From assembly GCF_020852455.1 (NCBI RefSeq), contig NZ_JADZAT010000015.1, positions 186,001 through 250,000 of the forward strand: DNA of 64,000 bases, given 5' to 3'. The position numbers were made by a program, and so were the translations under genes. The notes below the pieces were generated by a model, which worked only from the letters and a program-made list of their open reading frames with translations, did not search any database and was not told where the DNA came from. Origin of the DNA: Novosphingobium sp. (lineage in GTDB: Bacteria; Pseudomonadota; Alphaproteobacteria; Sphingomonadales; Sphingomonadaceae). Positions within the stretch are counted from its first letter, which is position 1, and every line of letters starts with the position of its first letter. This document shows, in pieces, positions 1 to 9,435 of the stretch.

Positions 1-1013
1 CGCAAGGTACGCCGCTGGCGGAGCTGCAGGACCTCGTCGGCTATTGGCGCAAGGGCTATGACTGGCGGCGGTGCGAGGCGCGGCTCAACGCGCTGGGCCA
101 GTACAAGACCGAGCTTCAGGGCCTCGATGTGCATTTCCTGCATGTCCGCAGCCCGCGTGCCGATGCCGTGCCGCTGCTGATCACCCACGGCTGGCCAGGC
201 TCGGTGATCGAATTCATGGGCGTGATCGATGCCCTGGCCAACCCGCCGGCGGGCGAACTGGCCTTCCACGTCGTCGCGCCTTCGCTGCCGGGCTTCGGCT
301 TTTCGGACAAGCCGCGCGAGACCGGCTGGGGCGTGCCCAAGATTGCGCTGTGCTGGATCGAGCTGATGCAGCGGCTGGGTTATGAGCGCTGGGTCGCCCA
401 GGGCGGCGACTGGGGCAGTGCGGTGACCTCCGCGATTGGCCTGATCAAGCCCGAGGGCTGCCTGGGCATCCACATCAACATGCCGATCGCGCGGCCCGAA
501 CCGCAGGATCTTGAAAACCCCAGCCCGGCCGAAGCCCGCGCGCTCAAGGCCCTGCAGCATTATCAGGAGTGGGATTCGGGCTATTCCAAGCAGCAGAGCA
601 CCCGCCCGCAATCGGTGGGTTACGGGCTGGTGGACAGCCCGGTCGGGCTGGCCGGGTGGATCCTGGAAAAGATGTGGGCCTGGACCGACAATTCGGGATC
701 ACCCTACGATGCACTGAGCCGCGATCAGATCCTCGACAACCTGATGCTCTATTGGCTGCCCGGCACCGGTGCCTCGTCGGCACGGCTCTATTGGGAAAGT
801 TTCAATGCTTTCGCGCCGATGGAATTCACCCTGCCGATGGCGATCAGCGCCTATCCGAAAGAGATCCTGCCCGCACCGCGCAAATGGGTTGAACGCAGCG
901 TCAGGAACCTGGTCCACTGGGGCGAGATGGACAAGGGCGGCCACTTCGCCGCCTGGGAACAGCCCGAAGCCTTCGTCCGCGAACTGCGCACCGCGTTCAG
1001 CAAGATGGCCTAG
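1..1013 (+). CDS. Epoxide hydrolase, alpha/beta-hydrolase fold (5' end cut off by window)
   Basis: The reading frame is already open at base 3 and has no start in the window, so the N-terminus is missing. The first ~35 visible residues (pattern LQDLVGYWRKGYDWR) match the N-terminal lid domain of microsomal-type epoxide hydrolases. The hydrolase core follows: HGWPGS for the oxyanion region, GGDWGS carrying the nucleophilic Asp (near base 408), and GGHFAAWEQPE near the end carrying the catalytic His. The family opens epoxides to diols through a covalent ester on that Asp. No signal peptide can be judged. Its natural substrate cannot be told from sequence. Neighbouring genes give no pathway context. 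Confidence 0.9.
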   Translation, partial: QGTPLAELQDLVGYWRKGYDWRRCEARLNALGQYKTELQGLDVHFLHVRSPRADAVPLLITHGWPGSVIEFMGVIDALANPPAGELAFHVVAPSLPGFGFSDKPRETGWGVPKIALCWIELMQRLGYERWVAQGGDWGSAVTSAIGLIKPEGCLGIHINMPIARPEPQDLENPSPAEARALKALQHYQEWDSGYSKQQSTRPQSVGYGLVDSPVGLAGWILEKMWAWTDNSGSPYDALSRDQILDNLMLYWLPGTGASSARLYWESFNAFAPMEFTLPMAISAYPKEILPAPRKWVERSVRNLVHWGEMDKGGHFAAWEQPEAFVRELRTAFSKMA

Positions 1014-1022
1014 GTCCTGGCC

Positions 1023-1658
1023 CTAGCGCTGGAACCCGGCGCTGATCTGCAGGTCCACCGCATCGCCCACCAGCGGAATGCTGGTCGCCATCCCGAACTC
1101 CGATCGCATGATCCGCGCCGTGGCATGAAAGCCCAGCGTCTGCTTGCCGTTCATCGGGTTCTTGCCCGCCCCGGCAAAGCGCGCGTCGAGTGTGACCGGA
1201 CGGGTCACGCCGTTCAGGGTCAACCGCCCTTCGATCTTGGCGCTGGTGCCATCGGCGCCCGGCTTGACCGCGGTTGAGACGAACAGGGCGTCGGCGGGCT
1301 TTGGGCCGAAGAAGTCCGGTTTGCCGCCGTCGCCGGACGGGCGCAGCAGGTGGCCGGTCAGCCCTTCGCTGGCAGTGGTCACCTTGCGCACCGGGATCCG
1401 CACCGCGACCCGCGCCTGATCAAGCTGCGCGGGATCGATCACCAGAGTGCCGGTGATCGATCCGAACAGACCGAAATAGTCGTTGAACCCCATATGGTTG
1501 ATCCGCCATTCGACCAGCGTGTGCAGCGGATCGGCGGTATAGGTTCCGGCGGCGACCCGCGTCACATCCGGCTTGCCAGGCGCCTGCTTCGGCTCTGCCC
1601 AGACAGTGCCGGCCAGCACCAGGGCGAGCGGCAGGGCGGCAATGGCAATCGGACGCAT
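1023..1658 (-). CDS. YceI family periplasmic protein
   Basis: A 211-residue protein starting MRPIAIAALP with a Sec signal peptide of about 21 residues (hydrophobic core ending at GTVWA). The mature part carries the YceI lipocalin-like pattern: YTADPLHTLVEWRINHMG near the start, LTLNGVTRPVTLDARF in the middle and a final hydrophobic strand. YceI proteins form an eight-stranded barrel that binds isoprenoid or amphiphilic ligands in the periplasm. I chose the ATG at 1658 because a clear Shine-Dalgarno (GGGAGA) precedes it and the signal peptide begins there; the frame is open much further upstream without coding character. It is convergent with the epoxide hydrolase, 9 bp away, and transcribed away from the permease. 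Confidence 0.88.
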   Translation of the reverse strand: MRPIAIAALPLALVLAGTVWAEPKQAPGKPDVTRVAAGTYTADPLHTLVEWRINHMGFNDYFGLFGSITGTLVIDPAQLDQARVAVRIPVRKVTTASEGLTGHLLRPSGDGGKPDFFGPKPADALFVSTAVKPGADGTSAKIEGRLTLNGVTRPVTLDARFAGAGKNPMNGKQTLGFHATARIMRSEFGMATSIPLVGDAVDLQISAGFQR

Positions 1659-1787
1659 CGGTATTCTCCCACAGGATTTGCCGTGCAGTCTGGCGCAAGC
1701 ACCCCGCCGGTCAAGCGCTTTGCGCCCGCTCACTCTTGCCCTGCGGCGGGCATCGGCTAAGTCTTTGCCAAGGGGAGACCACATCGC

Positions 1788-3170
1788 ATGACCGACTATG
1801 CCGAAATCGACATCGCCGCGGCCGGTGACGACGTCCAGCTGGGCCGCAGCCTGGAAAACCGCCATGTCACCATGATCACGCTGGGCGGGATCATCGGTGC
1901 GGGGCTGTTTGTCGGATCGAGCACCACGATCAGCCAGGTCGGCCCGGCGGCGGTGGTCTCGTTCGGGATCGCTGGCCTCGCGGTGATGCTGGTGATGCGG
2001 ATGATCTCGGAAATGGCCAGCTCGCTCGACGGCGTGCAGGCCTTTCCCGATTTCGCCCGCGAAGGGATCGGCCACTGGGCCGGCTACCTGTCGGGCTGGC
2101 TCTACTGGTATTTCTGGGCGGTGGTGGTCGCGGTTGAGGCGGTCGCCGGGGCCAAGATCCTGCGCGAATGGTATCCGATGTTCGCCGAATGGCAGATCGG
2201 CGTTGCGCTAATGCTGGCGCTGACTGCGGTCAATCTGCTCTCGACCCGCGCCTATGGCGAGTTCGAATTCTGGTTCTCGCTGATCAAGGTCGGCGCGATC
2301 CTGGCCTTCATTGCGATCGCCGGGGCCTGGGTGCTGGGGATCACCAATCCGGCCGGGGCCAGCGTGGCCAACTGGACCCAGCACGGCGGTTTCGCCCCCA
2401 ATGGCTGGGGGCTGGTGCTGGCGGCGGTGGCATCGACCATCTTCACCATGTGCGGCGCCGAAATTGCCACGATCGCGGCCGCCGAAAGCAAGGAAAGCGC
2501 CAAGGTGATCGCACGGCTTTCGCTGTCGGTCTCGGCCCGGATCCTGATCTTCTATGTCATCACCCTGGCGCTGATCGTTGCGATTTTGCCGTGGAACGGG
2601 GTGGTGGCGGGCTATTCACCCTTCGCCGCGACGCTGGAGGCGATCCATGTGCCGGGCGGCAAGTTCATCATGACCTGTCTGGTGCTGGTGGCGGTGCTGT
2701 CGTGCCTCAATTCGAGCCTCTACATCACCTCGCGCACGCTGTTTGGCCTGGCCAAGCACGGCGATGCGCCGCAGTGGCTGGTGCAGGTCAACCGCCGCAA
2801 GGTTCCGGCCCGCGCAATCATCGCCGCCAGCCTGTTCAGCTATGCCGCCTATGCCGCCGAGCGGCTTTCGCCCAACACGGTATTCAGCTTCCTGATCAAC
2901 AGCTCGGGCGCGACCATGCTGCTGCTCTACATCCTGTGCGCGGTGGCGCAGCTCAGGATCCGCAGCCGGCTTGACCAGACCGCGCCGGACAAGATCCAGG
3001 TCCGGATGTGGCTGTTCCCCTGGCTGACCCTGGCCACGATCGCGGTGATGAGCGCAGTGCTGCTGTTCATGGCGCTGAACCCCGCGCGCCAGATCGAGCT
3101 GTGGACCAGCTTGCTGGTGGCCGGGCTGTTCCTGCTGGGTTTCGGATTAGTGAAAAAGGCCAGAGTGTAG
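1788..3170 (+). CDS. Amino acid permease, APC superfamily
   Basis: A 460-residue inner-membrane protein with about 12 hydrophobic segments. The first helix carries the APC signature TLGGIIGAGLFVGSS near residue 30, typical of proton-coupled amino acid importers of the GabP/AnsP/LysP group. A second conserved stretch, CGAEIATIAAAESK, lies near residue 220 and resembles the GxE substrate-contact region. The start at 1788 follows AGGGGAGA. Length is normal for the family. The substrate cannot be assigned from sequence; similarity of the helix-1 motif to GABA/aromatic permeases is only suggestive. It stands alone and is followed by a palindromic repeat that may act as its terminator. Confidence 0.88.
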   Translation: MTDYAEIDIAAAGDDVQLGRSLENRHVTMITLGGIIGAGLFVGSSTTISQVGPAAVVSFGIAGLAVMLVMRMISEMASSLDGVQAFPDFAREGIGHWAGYLSGWLYWYFWAVVVAVEAVAGAKILREWYPMFAEWQIGVALMLALTAVNLLSTRAYGEFEFWFSLIKVGAILAFIAIAGAWVLGITNPAGASVANWTQHGGFAPNGWGLVLAAVASTIFTMCGAEIATIAAAESKESAKVIARLSLSVSARILIFYVITLALIVAILPWNGVVAGYSPFAATLEAIHVPGGKFIMTCLVLVAVLSCLNSSLYITSRTLFGLAKHGDAPQWLVQVNRRKVPARAIIAASLFSYAAYAAERLSPNTVFSFLINSSGATMLLLYILCAVAQLRIRSRLDQTAPDKIQVRMWLFPWLTLATIAVMSAVLLFMALNPARQIELWTSLLVAGLFLLGFGLVKKARV

Positions 3171-3302
3171 TTCCTCTCCGGTACGGGGAGGGGGACCACG
3201 AAGTGGCGGAGGGGCACGGGCGAGTTTTCCTGATGTCTCAGGATCACCCGCGCGTGCCCCTCCACCATCCTTCGGATGGTCCCCCTCCCCTGAAGGGGAG
3301 GA
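3171..3302. repeat. Paired palindromic intergenic repeat, family 1
   Basis: The gap between the permease and ilvC is filled by two inverted half-units. The left arm reads TTCCTCTCC, then GGGGAGGGGGACCA, then a loop CGAAG, then TGG and GGAGGGGCACG. Read on the opposite strand, the right arm has the same boxes, but its small stem is longer (CCATC-CGAAG-GATGG instead of CCA-CGAAG-TGG). So loop and flanks are constant while the stem differs and still pairs. The two stop codons face each other here, so it could also terminate transcription of both convergent genes. Confidence 0.8.
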
Positions 3303-3308
3303 ATCGGC

Positions 3309-4358
<1,050 letters not shown>

Positions 4359-4374
4359 TCAATTTCAAGAGATC

Positions 4375-4501
4375 CCGTTCGTGCTGAGGAGGGGACTGAG
4401 CTTGTCGAAGGCCCCGTCTCGAAGCACCGTGGTGCCAGGGTCCTTCGAGACGCCTTCGGCCTTCGACAAGCTCAGTCCTGCGGCTCCTCAGGACGAACGG
4501 G
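4375..4501. repeat. REPIN-like inverted pair, family 2 (no gene inside)
   Basis: Two inverted copies of one ~55-bp unit lie between ilvN and ilvC, separated by 14 bp (4427-4440). Each unit has three constant boxes: GTTCGT(G/C)CTGAGGAG, then ACTGAGCTTGTCGAAGG, then CGTCTCGAAG. Short variable arms lie between the boxes. In copy 1 (4375-4426) the arms are GGG and CCC, perfectly paired; in copy 2 (4441-4501) they are CCTTCGG and CCTGCGG, pairing only in part. The order is box A-B-C, spacer, C'-B'-A'. The same A-B-C and C'-B'-A' units flank the GIY-YIG gene at 29.55-29.98 kb, where the gene takes the place of this 14-bp spacer. Confidence 0.9.
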
Positions 4502-4521
4502 TTTGGGGTTAAGGGGACAGT

Positions 4522-5040
4522 TCATGCCGCTCCGGCTCCGCGCATCATGCCGACCACGCCGGTGCGGCCAACTTCGACCAGCCCCAGTTCGCGCATCAGG
4601 CCGACGAAGCGGTCGATCTTGTCCGGCGCGCCGGTCAGTTCAAACACAAAGCTGCTGGTGGTGGTGTCGATCACATTGGCGCGGAACACTTCGGCCAGCC
4701 GCAGTGCCTCGACCCGCGCGTCGCCGGTGCCGGCCACCTTGACTAGCGCCAGTTCGCGCTCAACGTGATCGCCCGCTTCGGTCAGGTCGGTGACCTTGTG
4801 GACCGGGACCAGCCGGTCAAGCTGGGCATGGATCTGGTCGATCACCGCCGGCGGACCGTGGGTGACGATGGTGATCCGGCTGACCGCGTGGTTTTCGGTG
4901 ATGTCGGCCACGGTCAGGCTGTCGATGTTGTAACCGCGCGCGGTGAACAGCCCGGCGATCTTGGCCAGGATCCCGGCTTCGTTATCGACCGTGATGGTCA
5001 GGACGTGGCGTTCCGACGCCTCTTTGCGGATCTTCATCAT
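4522..5040 (-). CDS. ilvN: Acetolactate synthase small (regulatory) subunit
   Basis: A 172-residue regulatory subunit of acetohydroxyacid synthase, also called ilvH in some genomes. An N-terminal ACT domain (HVLTITVDNEAGILAKIAGL, residues ~13-32) is followed by RGYNIDSLTVADI, the classic valine-binding region, and a second ACT-like C-terminal half. It binds IlvB and mediates valine feedback inhibition. The gene starts with two consecutive ATG codons; the AGAGG Shine-Dalgarno sits only 2 bp before the first, so the second (5037) may be the one used. It begins 6 bp after the ilvB stop, so the two are surely co-transcribed. Confidence 0.96.
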   Translation of the reverse strand: MMKIRKEASERHVLTITVDNEAGILAKIAGLFTARGYNIDSLTVADITENHAVSRITIVTHGPPAVIDQIHAQLDRLVPVHKVTDLTEAGDHVERELALVKVAGTGDARVEALRLAEVFRANVIDTTTSSFVFELTGAPDKIDRFVGLMRELGLVEVGRTGVVGMMRGAGAA

Positions 5041-5046
5041 CGCCTC

Positions 5047-6798
5047 TTACACCAGCGCCTTGGCTTCGTCGTCCATCGTTCCGGCCACCTGGTCGCCGTA
5101 GAGGATCATTTCGGTATGCGCCGCGCCCGATGGGATCATCGGATAGCAATTGGCTTCCTTGGCGACCAGGCAATCGACGATCACCGGGCCGGGATGATCG
5201 ATCATCGCCTGGATCCCGGCGTCGAGATCAGCCTCGCTTTCTCTCCGGATGCCCTTCCAGCCATAGGCTTCTGCCAGCTTCACGAAGTCTGGCAGGGAAT
5301 CGCTGTAACTCTCTGAATAACGGCTTTCATAGGTCAGTTCCTGCCATTGGCGGACCATCCCCATCCATTCGTTGTTGAGCACGAAGACCTTGACCGGCAG
5401 CCGGTACTGCGTGGCGGTGCCCAGTTCCTGGATGTTCATCTGGATCGAGGCGTCGCCGGCGATGTCGATCACCAGATTATCGGGATTGCCCAGCTGCGCG
5501 CCGATCGCGGCGGGCAGGCCATAACCCATGGTGCCAAGCCCGCCCGAGGTCAGCCACTTGCCCGGCTGGAACATCGGGAAATACTGCGCCGCCCACATCT
5601 GGTGCTGGCCCACTTCGGTGGCGATCACCGGATTGCGATCCTTGGTCAGTTCATACAGCCGCTCGATCGCGAGCTGCGGCATGATCGCTTCCTTGCGCAG
5701 CGGATAGGCCAGGCTCTTGCGCGAACGCCAGCCGTCGATCCGGGCCTTCCATTCGCTCAGGTCCTGCGGCTTGCGATTGTCCCAGGCCGCAATCAGCTGA
5801 TCGAGCACAGCCGCGCAATCGCCCAGGATCGGCAGGTCAACCGGCACGGTCTTGTTGATCGAGGCACGATCGATATCGATGTGGATCTTGGTCGAATTGG
5901 GGGCGAAGGCGTCGAGCCGTCCGGTCACCCGGTCATCGAAACGCGCACCGACGCAGAGGATCAGATCGGCCCGGTTCATCGCCATATTGGCTTCGAAGGT
6001 GCCGTGCATCCCCAGCATGCCCAGCCAGTCGGCATGATCGGCCGGGAAGGCGCCCAGGCCCATCAGCGTCGAGGTGACGGGCGCGCCGGTCAGGCTCTGC
6101 AACTGGCGCAGCAGTTCGCTGGCGCGGGGGCCGGAATTGATCACGCCGCCGCCGGTGTAAAACACCGGGGCCTTGGCATTGGCCAGGAGCTCGATCGCCC
6201 GGGCAATGTCGCGTTCGCTGGCGGCATGGGGCGGATTGTAGCGCTGCTTGCGCTGCGGGCCGGCCTCGTCCCAGCGGGCCGAGGCGACCTGAACGTCCTT
6301 GGGAATGTCGATCACCACCGGGCCGGGGCGGCCGGTGGTGGCGATCTGAAACGCCTCGTCGATCACGGCGGCCAGATCGGCGGGGTCTTTTACCAGATAG
6401 TTGTGCTTGGTGCAGTGGCGGGTGATGCCGATCGTATCGGCTTCCTGGAACGCGTCGGACCCGATCAGGCCGGTGGCGACCTGTCCGGTGATCACCACCA
6501 GCGGGATCGAATCGAGAAAGGCATCGGCAATCCCTGTGACCGCATTGGTCGCGCCGGGGCCCGAGGTGACCAGCACCACGCCCGGCTTGCCGGTCGAGCG
6601 GGCATAGCCTTCGGCGGCATGCGCCGCGCCGGCCTCGTGACGGACCAGCACGTGGCGGATCCGCTCGTCACCGAACAGGGCATCGTAAATCGGCAGCACC
6701 GCGCCGCCCGGGTAGCCGAAGACGAACTCCACTCCCTGCCGCACCAGGCTTTCGACCAGGATGCTTGCGCCGCTGCGCTCCTCGCTCACGTCATTCAC
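5047..6798 (-). CDS. ilvB: Acetolactate synthase large (catalytic) subunit
   Basis: A 583-residue thiamine-diphosphate enzyme that condenses pyruvate with pyruvate or 2-oxobutyrate, the first common step of branched-chain amino-acid synthesis. The catalytic Glu lies at residue 55 in HEAGAAHAAEGYARSTG. The central domain (about 200-340) is the FAD-binding domain. The ThDP/Mg motif begins GDASIQMNIQEL near residue 438 and ends in NNEWMGMVRQWQ. It is first in the ilvB-ilvN-ilvC operon. About 160 bp separate it from the miaA stop, and this stretch holds a strong hairpin and a possible promoter. Confidence 0.96.
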   Translation of the reverse strand: MNDVSEERSGASILVESLVRQGVEFVFGYPGGAVLPIYDALFGDERIRHVLVRHEAGAAHAAEGYARSTGKPGVVLVTSGPGATNAVTGIADAFLDSIPLVVITGQVATGLIGSDAFQEADTIGITRHCTKHNYLVKDPADLAAVIDEAFQIATTGRPGPVVIDIPKDVQVASARWDEAGPQRKQRYNPPHAASERDIARAIELLANAKAPVFYTGGGVINSGPRASELLRQLQSLTGAPVTSTLMGLGAFPADHADWLGMLGMHGTFEANMAMNRADLILCVGARFDDRVTGRLDAFAPNSTKIHIDIDRASINKTVPVDLPILGDCAAVLDQLIAAWDNRKPQDLSEWKARIDGWRSRKSLAYPLRKEAIMPQLAIERLYELTKDRNPVIATEVGQHQMWAAQYFPMFQPGKWLTSGGLGTMGYGLPAAIGAQLGNPDNLVIDIAGDASIQMNIQELGTATQYRLPVKVFVLNNEWMGMVRQWQELTYESRYSESYSDSLPDFVKLAEAYGWKGIRRESEADLDAGIQAMIDHPGPVIVDCLVAKEANCYPMIPSGAAHTEMILYGDQVAGTMDDEAKALV

Positions 6799-6855
6799 CT
6801 TTCACTTCTGCCCGGTCAGGTGCCGTTGGCGGGGAGGGGCCCCCTGAAAGGACCG

Positions 6856-6881
6856 ACCCGGCACAGGGGCCTGTGCCGGGT
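6856..6881 (-). promoter_or_regulatory. Leader hairpin upstream of ilvB
   Basis: A perfect 11-bp inverted repeat with a 4-base loop (ACCCGGCACAG / CTGTGCCGGGT) lies 58 bp before the ilvB start, inside the likely 5' leader. On the minus strand no run of T follows, so it is not a standard terminator. A CAGGGG about 18 bases further on could pair with CCCCTG of this hairpin, giving an alternative fold. I found no leader peptide rich in Leu, Ile or Val, so attenuation by charged tRNA is not supported. Confidence 0.4.
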
Positions 6882-6928
6882 CTCCTCTCCAACTCACGGC
6901 GCTCTGGCAAGAGCGGATCTGGTGGCGG

Positions 6929-6957
6929 CCTCTATGAGATGGAAAATGTCATGTCAA
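6929..6957 (-). promoter_or_regulatory. Putative ilvB promoter
   Basis: On the minus strand a perfect TTGACA -35 box (6957 to 6952) is followed after 16 bp by ATAGAG, a weak -10. It begins 4 bp after the miaA stop codon and lies upstream of the leader hairpin, the expected place for the ilvBNC promoter. Confidence 0.4.
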
Positions 6958-6960
6958 GCG

Positions 6961-7917
6961 CTAATCGCGCAATAAAGATACAAACAAAGCCTCTGGATCG
7001 AAATCTTTTGCCTCGATCCGGGGCCATGTGTCCGGCGGCTGGTTGCGCAGCCAGGTAAATTGGCGCTTGGCATAGTTGCGGGTTGCCTGGCTGGCCCGCG
7101 ATTCCGCTTCGGACAGGGGCAATTCGCCCCGCAGGTGACCGGCCAGTTCGGGCACGCCGATCGCGCGCATCACCGGCAGGTCGGGATCGAGCCGGCGCGC
7201 CAGCAGCGCCGCGACCTCGTCCAGCGCCCCTTGCTCCAGCATCCGTGCAAAGCGCTGTTCGCAGCGGGCATAGAGCCAGTCGCGCGGCGGCAGCAGGATC
7301 ACCGGATGGAGCGTGACCATGTCAGCAATCCCGCCGCTGCGTTCGGCTTGCCAGTGCGCCAGCGGCTGGCCGGTCGATCGCACCACCTCCAGCGCCCGGG
7401 CGATCCGGGTGGTGTCACCGGGGTCAAGCCGCGCCGCGCGTTCGGGGTCTTCGGCCCGCAATGCCGCATAGGCCTCGGCCAACGGCATGGCCCGCACCGC
7501 TGCACGGACCTGCGGATCGATCGGCGGCACCGGGGCGATCCCGTCCAGCAGCGTCTGGATATAGAGCCCCGTCCCGCCGACCAGGATCGGCACCGCGCCG
7601 CGGGCATGGACTTCGGCAATCTCCGTGCGCGCCGCTGCGGCCCAGTCGGCTGCCGAACAGCTATCCGCGCCGTCCCAGGTGCCGAACAGGCGGTGCTCGA
7701 TCCCTTGCATCTCGGCGGGCGAGGGGCGGGCAGAGAGCACTGCCAGGTCGGCATAGACCTGCGCGCTGTCGGCATTGATCACCACGCCTTCGCGTCCGCG
7801 CGCTTTCAGTCCCAAAGCGAGGCGCACCGCCAGATCGCTCTTGCCGCTGGCAGTCGGCCCTGCAATGAGCGCGAGCGGCGGCCGACTGGCCGAGTCAGGG
7901 GAAGACGACGTGTTCAT
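6961..7917 (-). CDS. miaA: tRNA dimethylallyltransferase
   Basis: A 318-residue enzyme that transfers dimethylallyl from DMAPP to adenosine 37 of tRNAs reading UNN codons. The P-loop GPTASGKS is at residues 20-27, followed by NADSAQVYADL, which contacts the substrate. GGTGLYIQTLLDGIAP near residue 105 and the C-terminal TRNYAKRQFTWLRNQ are also family hallmarks. I chose the ATG at 7917 because the P-loop then sits at the usual distance; the frame stays open upstream through the serB coding region without family similarity. The start overlaps the serB start on the other strand by 8 bp, and there is no clear Shine-Dalgarno. Confidence 0.93.
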   Translation of the reverse strand: MNTSSSPDSASRPPLALIAGPTASGKSDLAVRLALGLKARGREGVVINADSAQVYADLAVLSARPSPAEMQGIEHRLFGTWDGADSCSAADWAAAARTEIAEVHARGAVPILVGGTGLYIQTLLDGIAPVPPIDPQVRAAVRAMPLAEAYAALRAEDPERAARLDPGDTTRIARALEVVRSTGQPLAHWQAERSGGIADMVTLHPVILLPPRDWLYARCEQRFARMLEQGALDEVAALLARRLDPDLPVMRAIGVPELAGHLRGELPLSEAESRASQATRNYAKRQFTWLRNQPPDTWPRIEAKDFDPEALFVSLLRD

Positions 7918-8785
7918 TGCGCGGGTGATAGCAGATCGAACGGCGCTGTCCGCCCACTTGGAGCGAGCTGTGCACGCAATCGAGGCCTCCGGCGCGAAAG
8001 TGCTGGGCGCCGATCCGCTGCCGCATGACGAAGGCGTGCTGCAATTTATCACCGATGGCGCCAATGCTGATGTGCTGCGCGGGGTGATCGATCGCCATTT
8101 CCAGCCCAGCGACCTGCTGATTGCCGATCACTTGCCCAATCTGCCGGGGGTGTTCGTGTCAGACATGGATTCGACCATGATCGGCCAGGAATGCATCGAT
8201 GAGCTGGCCGATTTTGCCGGGCTGAAAGACCAGATCGCCGCGATCACCGAACGCGCGATGCAGGGCGAGCTCGACTTTGCCGAAGCATTGACCGAGCGGG
8301 TGCGGCTGCTGGGCGGGCTGGGCGAGGATGCGATCCAGCAATGCCTTGACCAGCGGATCCGCGACATGCCCGGTGCCGGGCGGCTGGTCGCAACGCTGCG
8401 GGCCCATAGCTGCGAGACGGTGCTGGTCACCGGGGGCTTCCACCAGTTTGCCGATCCGGTGGCTGAACGGCTGGGCTTTGAACGTGTGGTGGGCAACCGG
8501 CTGGCGGTCAGCCACGGCAAGCTGACCGGCGGGCTGCTAGGCGATATCGTTGACAGCGCGGTCAAGGAACGGGTGCTGCGTGAATGCGTCGCTGGTGCCG
8601 ATGGCGCGCACAGCCTGGCGACCGGCGATGGCGCCAACGACATTCCGATGCTGGTCGCGGCCAGTTACGGCGTGGCCTATCACGCCAAGCCCAAGGCTCG
8701 TGCGGCCGCCAATGGCGCGATCGACCAGGGCGATCTGACCAGCGTGCTGCGCCTGCTGGGAATCGCCGAAGCGGACTGGGCCTAG
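7910..8785 (+). CDS. serB: Phosphoserine phosphatase
   Basis: A 291-residue HAD-superfamily phosphatase that makes L-serine from O-phosphoserine. The nucleophile motif VSDMDSTMIGQE places the two Asp residues at 85 and 87. Motif II is VLVTGGFHQFAD, and motif III/IV is ATGDGANDIPML near residue 240. An N-terminal ACT-like segment of about 75 residues precedes the catalytic part, as in other alphaproteobacterial SerB. I chose a GTG start at 7910 preceded by CAGGGGAAG; upstream in-frame ATGs would run deep into miaA. The stop overlaps the next gene's stop by 4 bp in tail-to-tail orientation. Confidence 0.93.
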   Translation: MFIARVIADRTALSAHLERAVHAIEASGAKVLGADPLPHDEGVLQFITDGANADVLRGVIDRHFQPSDLLIADHLPNLPGVFVSDMDSTMIGQECIDELADFAGLKDQIAAITERAMQGELDFAEALTERVRLLGGLGEDAIQQCLDQRIRDMPGAGRLVATLRAHSCETVLVTGGFHQFADPVAERLGFERVVGNRLAVSHGKLTGGLLGDIVDSAVKERVLRECVAGADGAHSLATGDGANDIPMLVAASYGVAYHAKPKARAAANGAIDQGDLTSVLRLLGIAEADWA

Positions 8786-9363
8786 GCCGATTTCCTGCCG
8801 CTGCGCCAAGCGGCCAGTCGCAGCCCCAGCGCCAGCAGGCACAGCGTTACACCATAGATCGCCTCTGGCCGGGTCAACGGATCGGCCAGGCGTTTGGCAT
8901 AAGCCAGCGTGAAGATAAGCCAGATGTAGTGAATGCCGAAGCTGTGGAGCCGTTTCCAGTTGCGGCCCATGGCCCGCATTGCCGCGTCGTTTGACGTAAG
9001 TGCCATCAGGTACATGACCAGATAGGCCGTGCCGCCCGGGATCAGCGATCCGATCGTCCGCACCTCGCTGCTGGCCTGGACCGCCTGGACCAGTGCATAA
9101 AGGTGCACCGTGTGGCACGCGGCAAAACCCAGGCCCCACCAGCGCCGCGCCTGCCAGATGCTGCGCGTGAAAGCGCCGGGCCACAGCCTGCCGAGCGATG
9201 AGGCCAGATAGGTCAGCAGGAAGATCGGCAGGCCAATCCGTGCGGTCCAGCGTGCGGCGCGGCCCCACTGTGCGGCAGCATCGCCGCCGCCGGACAGGCC
9301 AAGATAGAGCGCGGCAAGGCCGGCGAGCAATCCGAATGCCAGGGGCCAGCGCCGAGCCATCAT
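8782..9363 (-). CDS. Ferric-reductase-like transmembrane protein
   Basis: A 193-residue integral membrane protein with about six hydrophobic segments. Spaced His residues lie in the middle (AACHTVHLYAL) and after a positively charged turn (NWKRLHSFGIHYIW). This pattern is that of the ferric-reductase transmembrane domain that binds b-type haem, as in MsrQ/YedZ and in eukaryotic FRE/NOX proteins. The sequence NWKRLHxxxIHYIW is very like that of MsrQ-type proteins, but no msrP partner is adjacent, so electron donor and acceptor are unknown. Two consecutive ATG codons start the gene; GGGAGAAC precedes them. Confidence 0.75.
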   Translation of the reverse strand: MMARRWPLAFGLLAGLAALYLGLSGGGDAAAQWGRAARWTARIGLPIFLLTYLASSLGRLWPGAFTRSIWQARRWWGLGFAACHTVHLYALVQAVQASSEVRTIGSLIPGGTAYLVMYLMALTSNDAAMRAMGRNWKRLHSFGIHYIWLIFTLAYAKRLADPLTRPEAIYGVTLCLLALGLRLAAWRSGRKSA

Positions 9364-9435
9364 CCCGTTCTCCCAACTGTCTGTTCCCGATTAGGTAACG
9401 CAATTGCAACTTGATCGCCATCACAATTGGCTGTA

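Noticed and set aside
6920..6956. Short minus-strand frames before ilvB as a leader peptide
   Set aside because: The candidates (a 6-codon frame and a GTG frame of ~31 codons) contain no run of Leu, Ile or Val codons.
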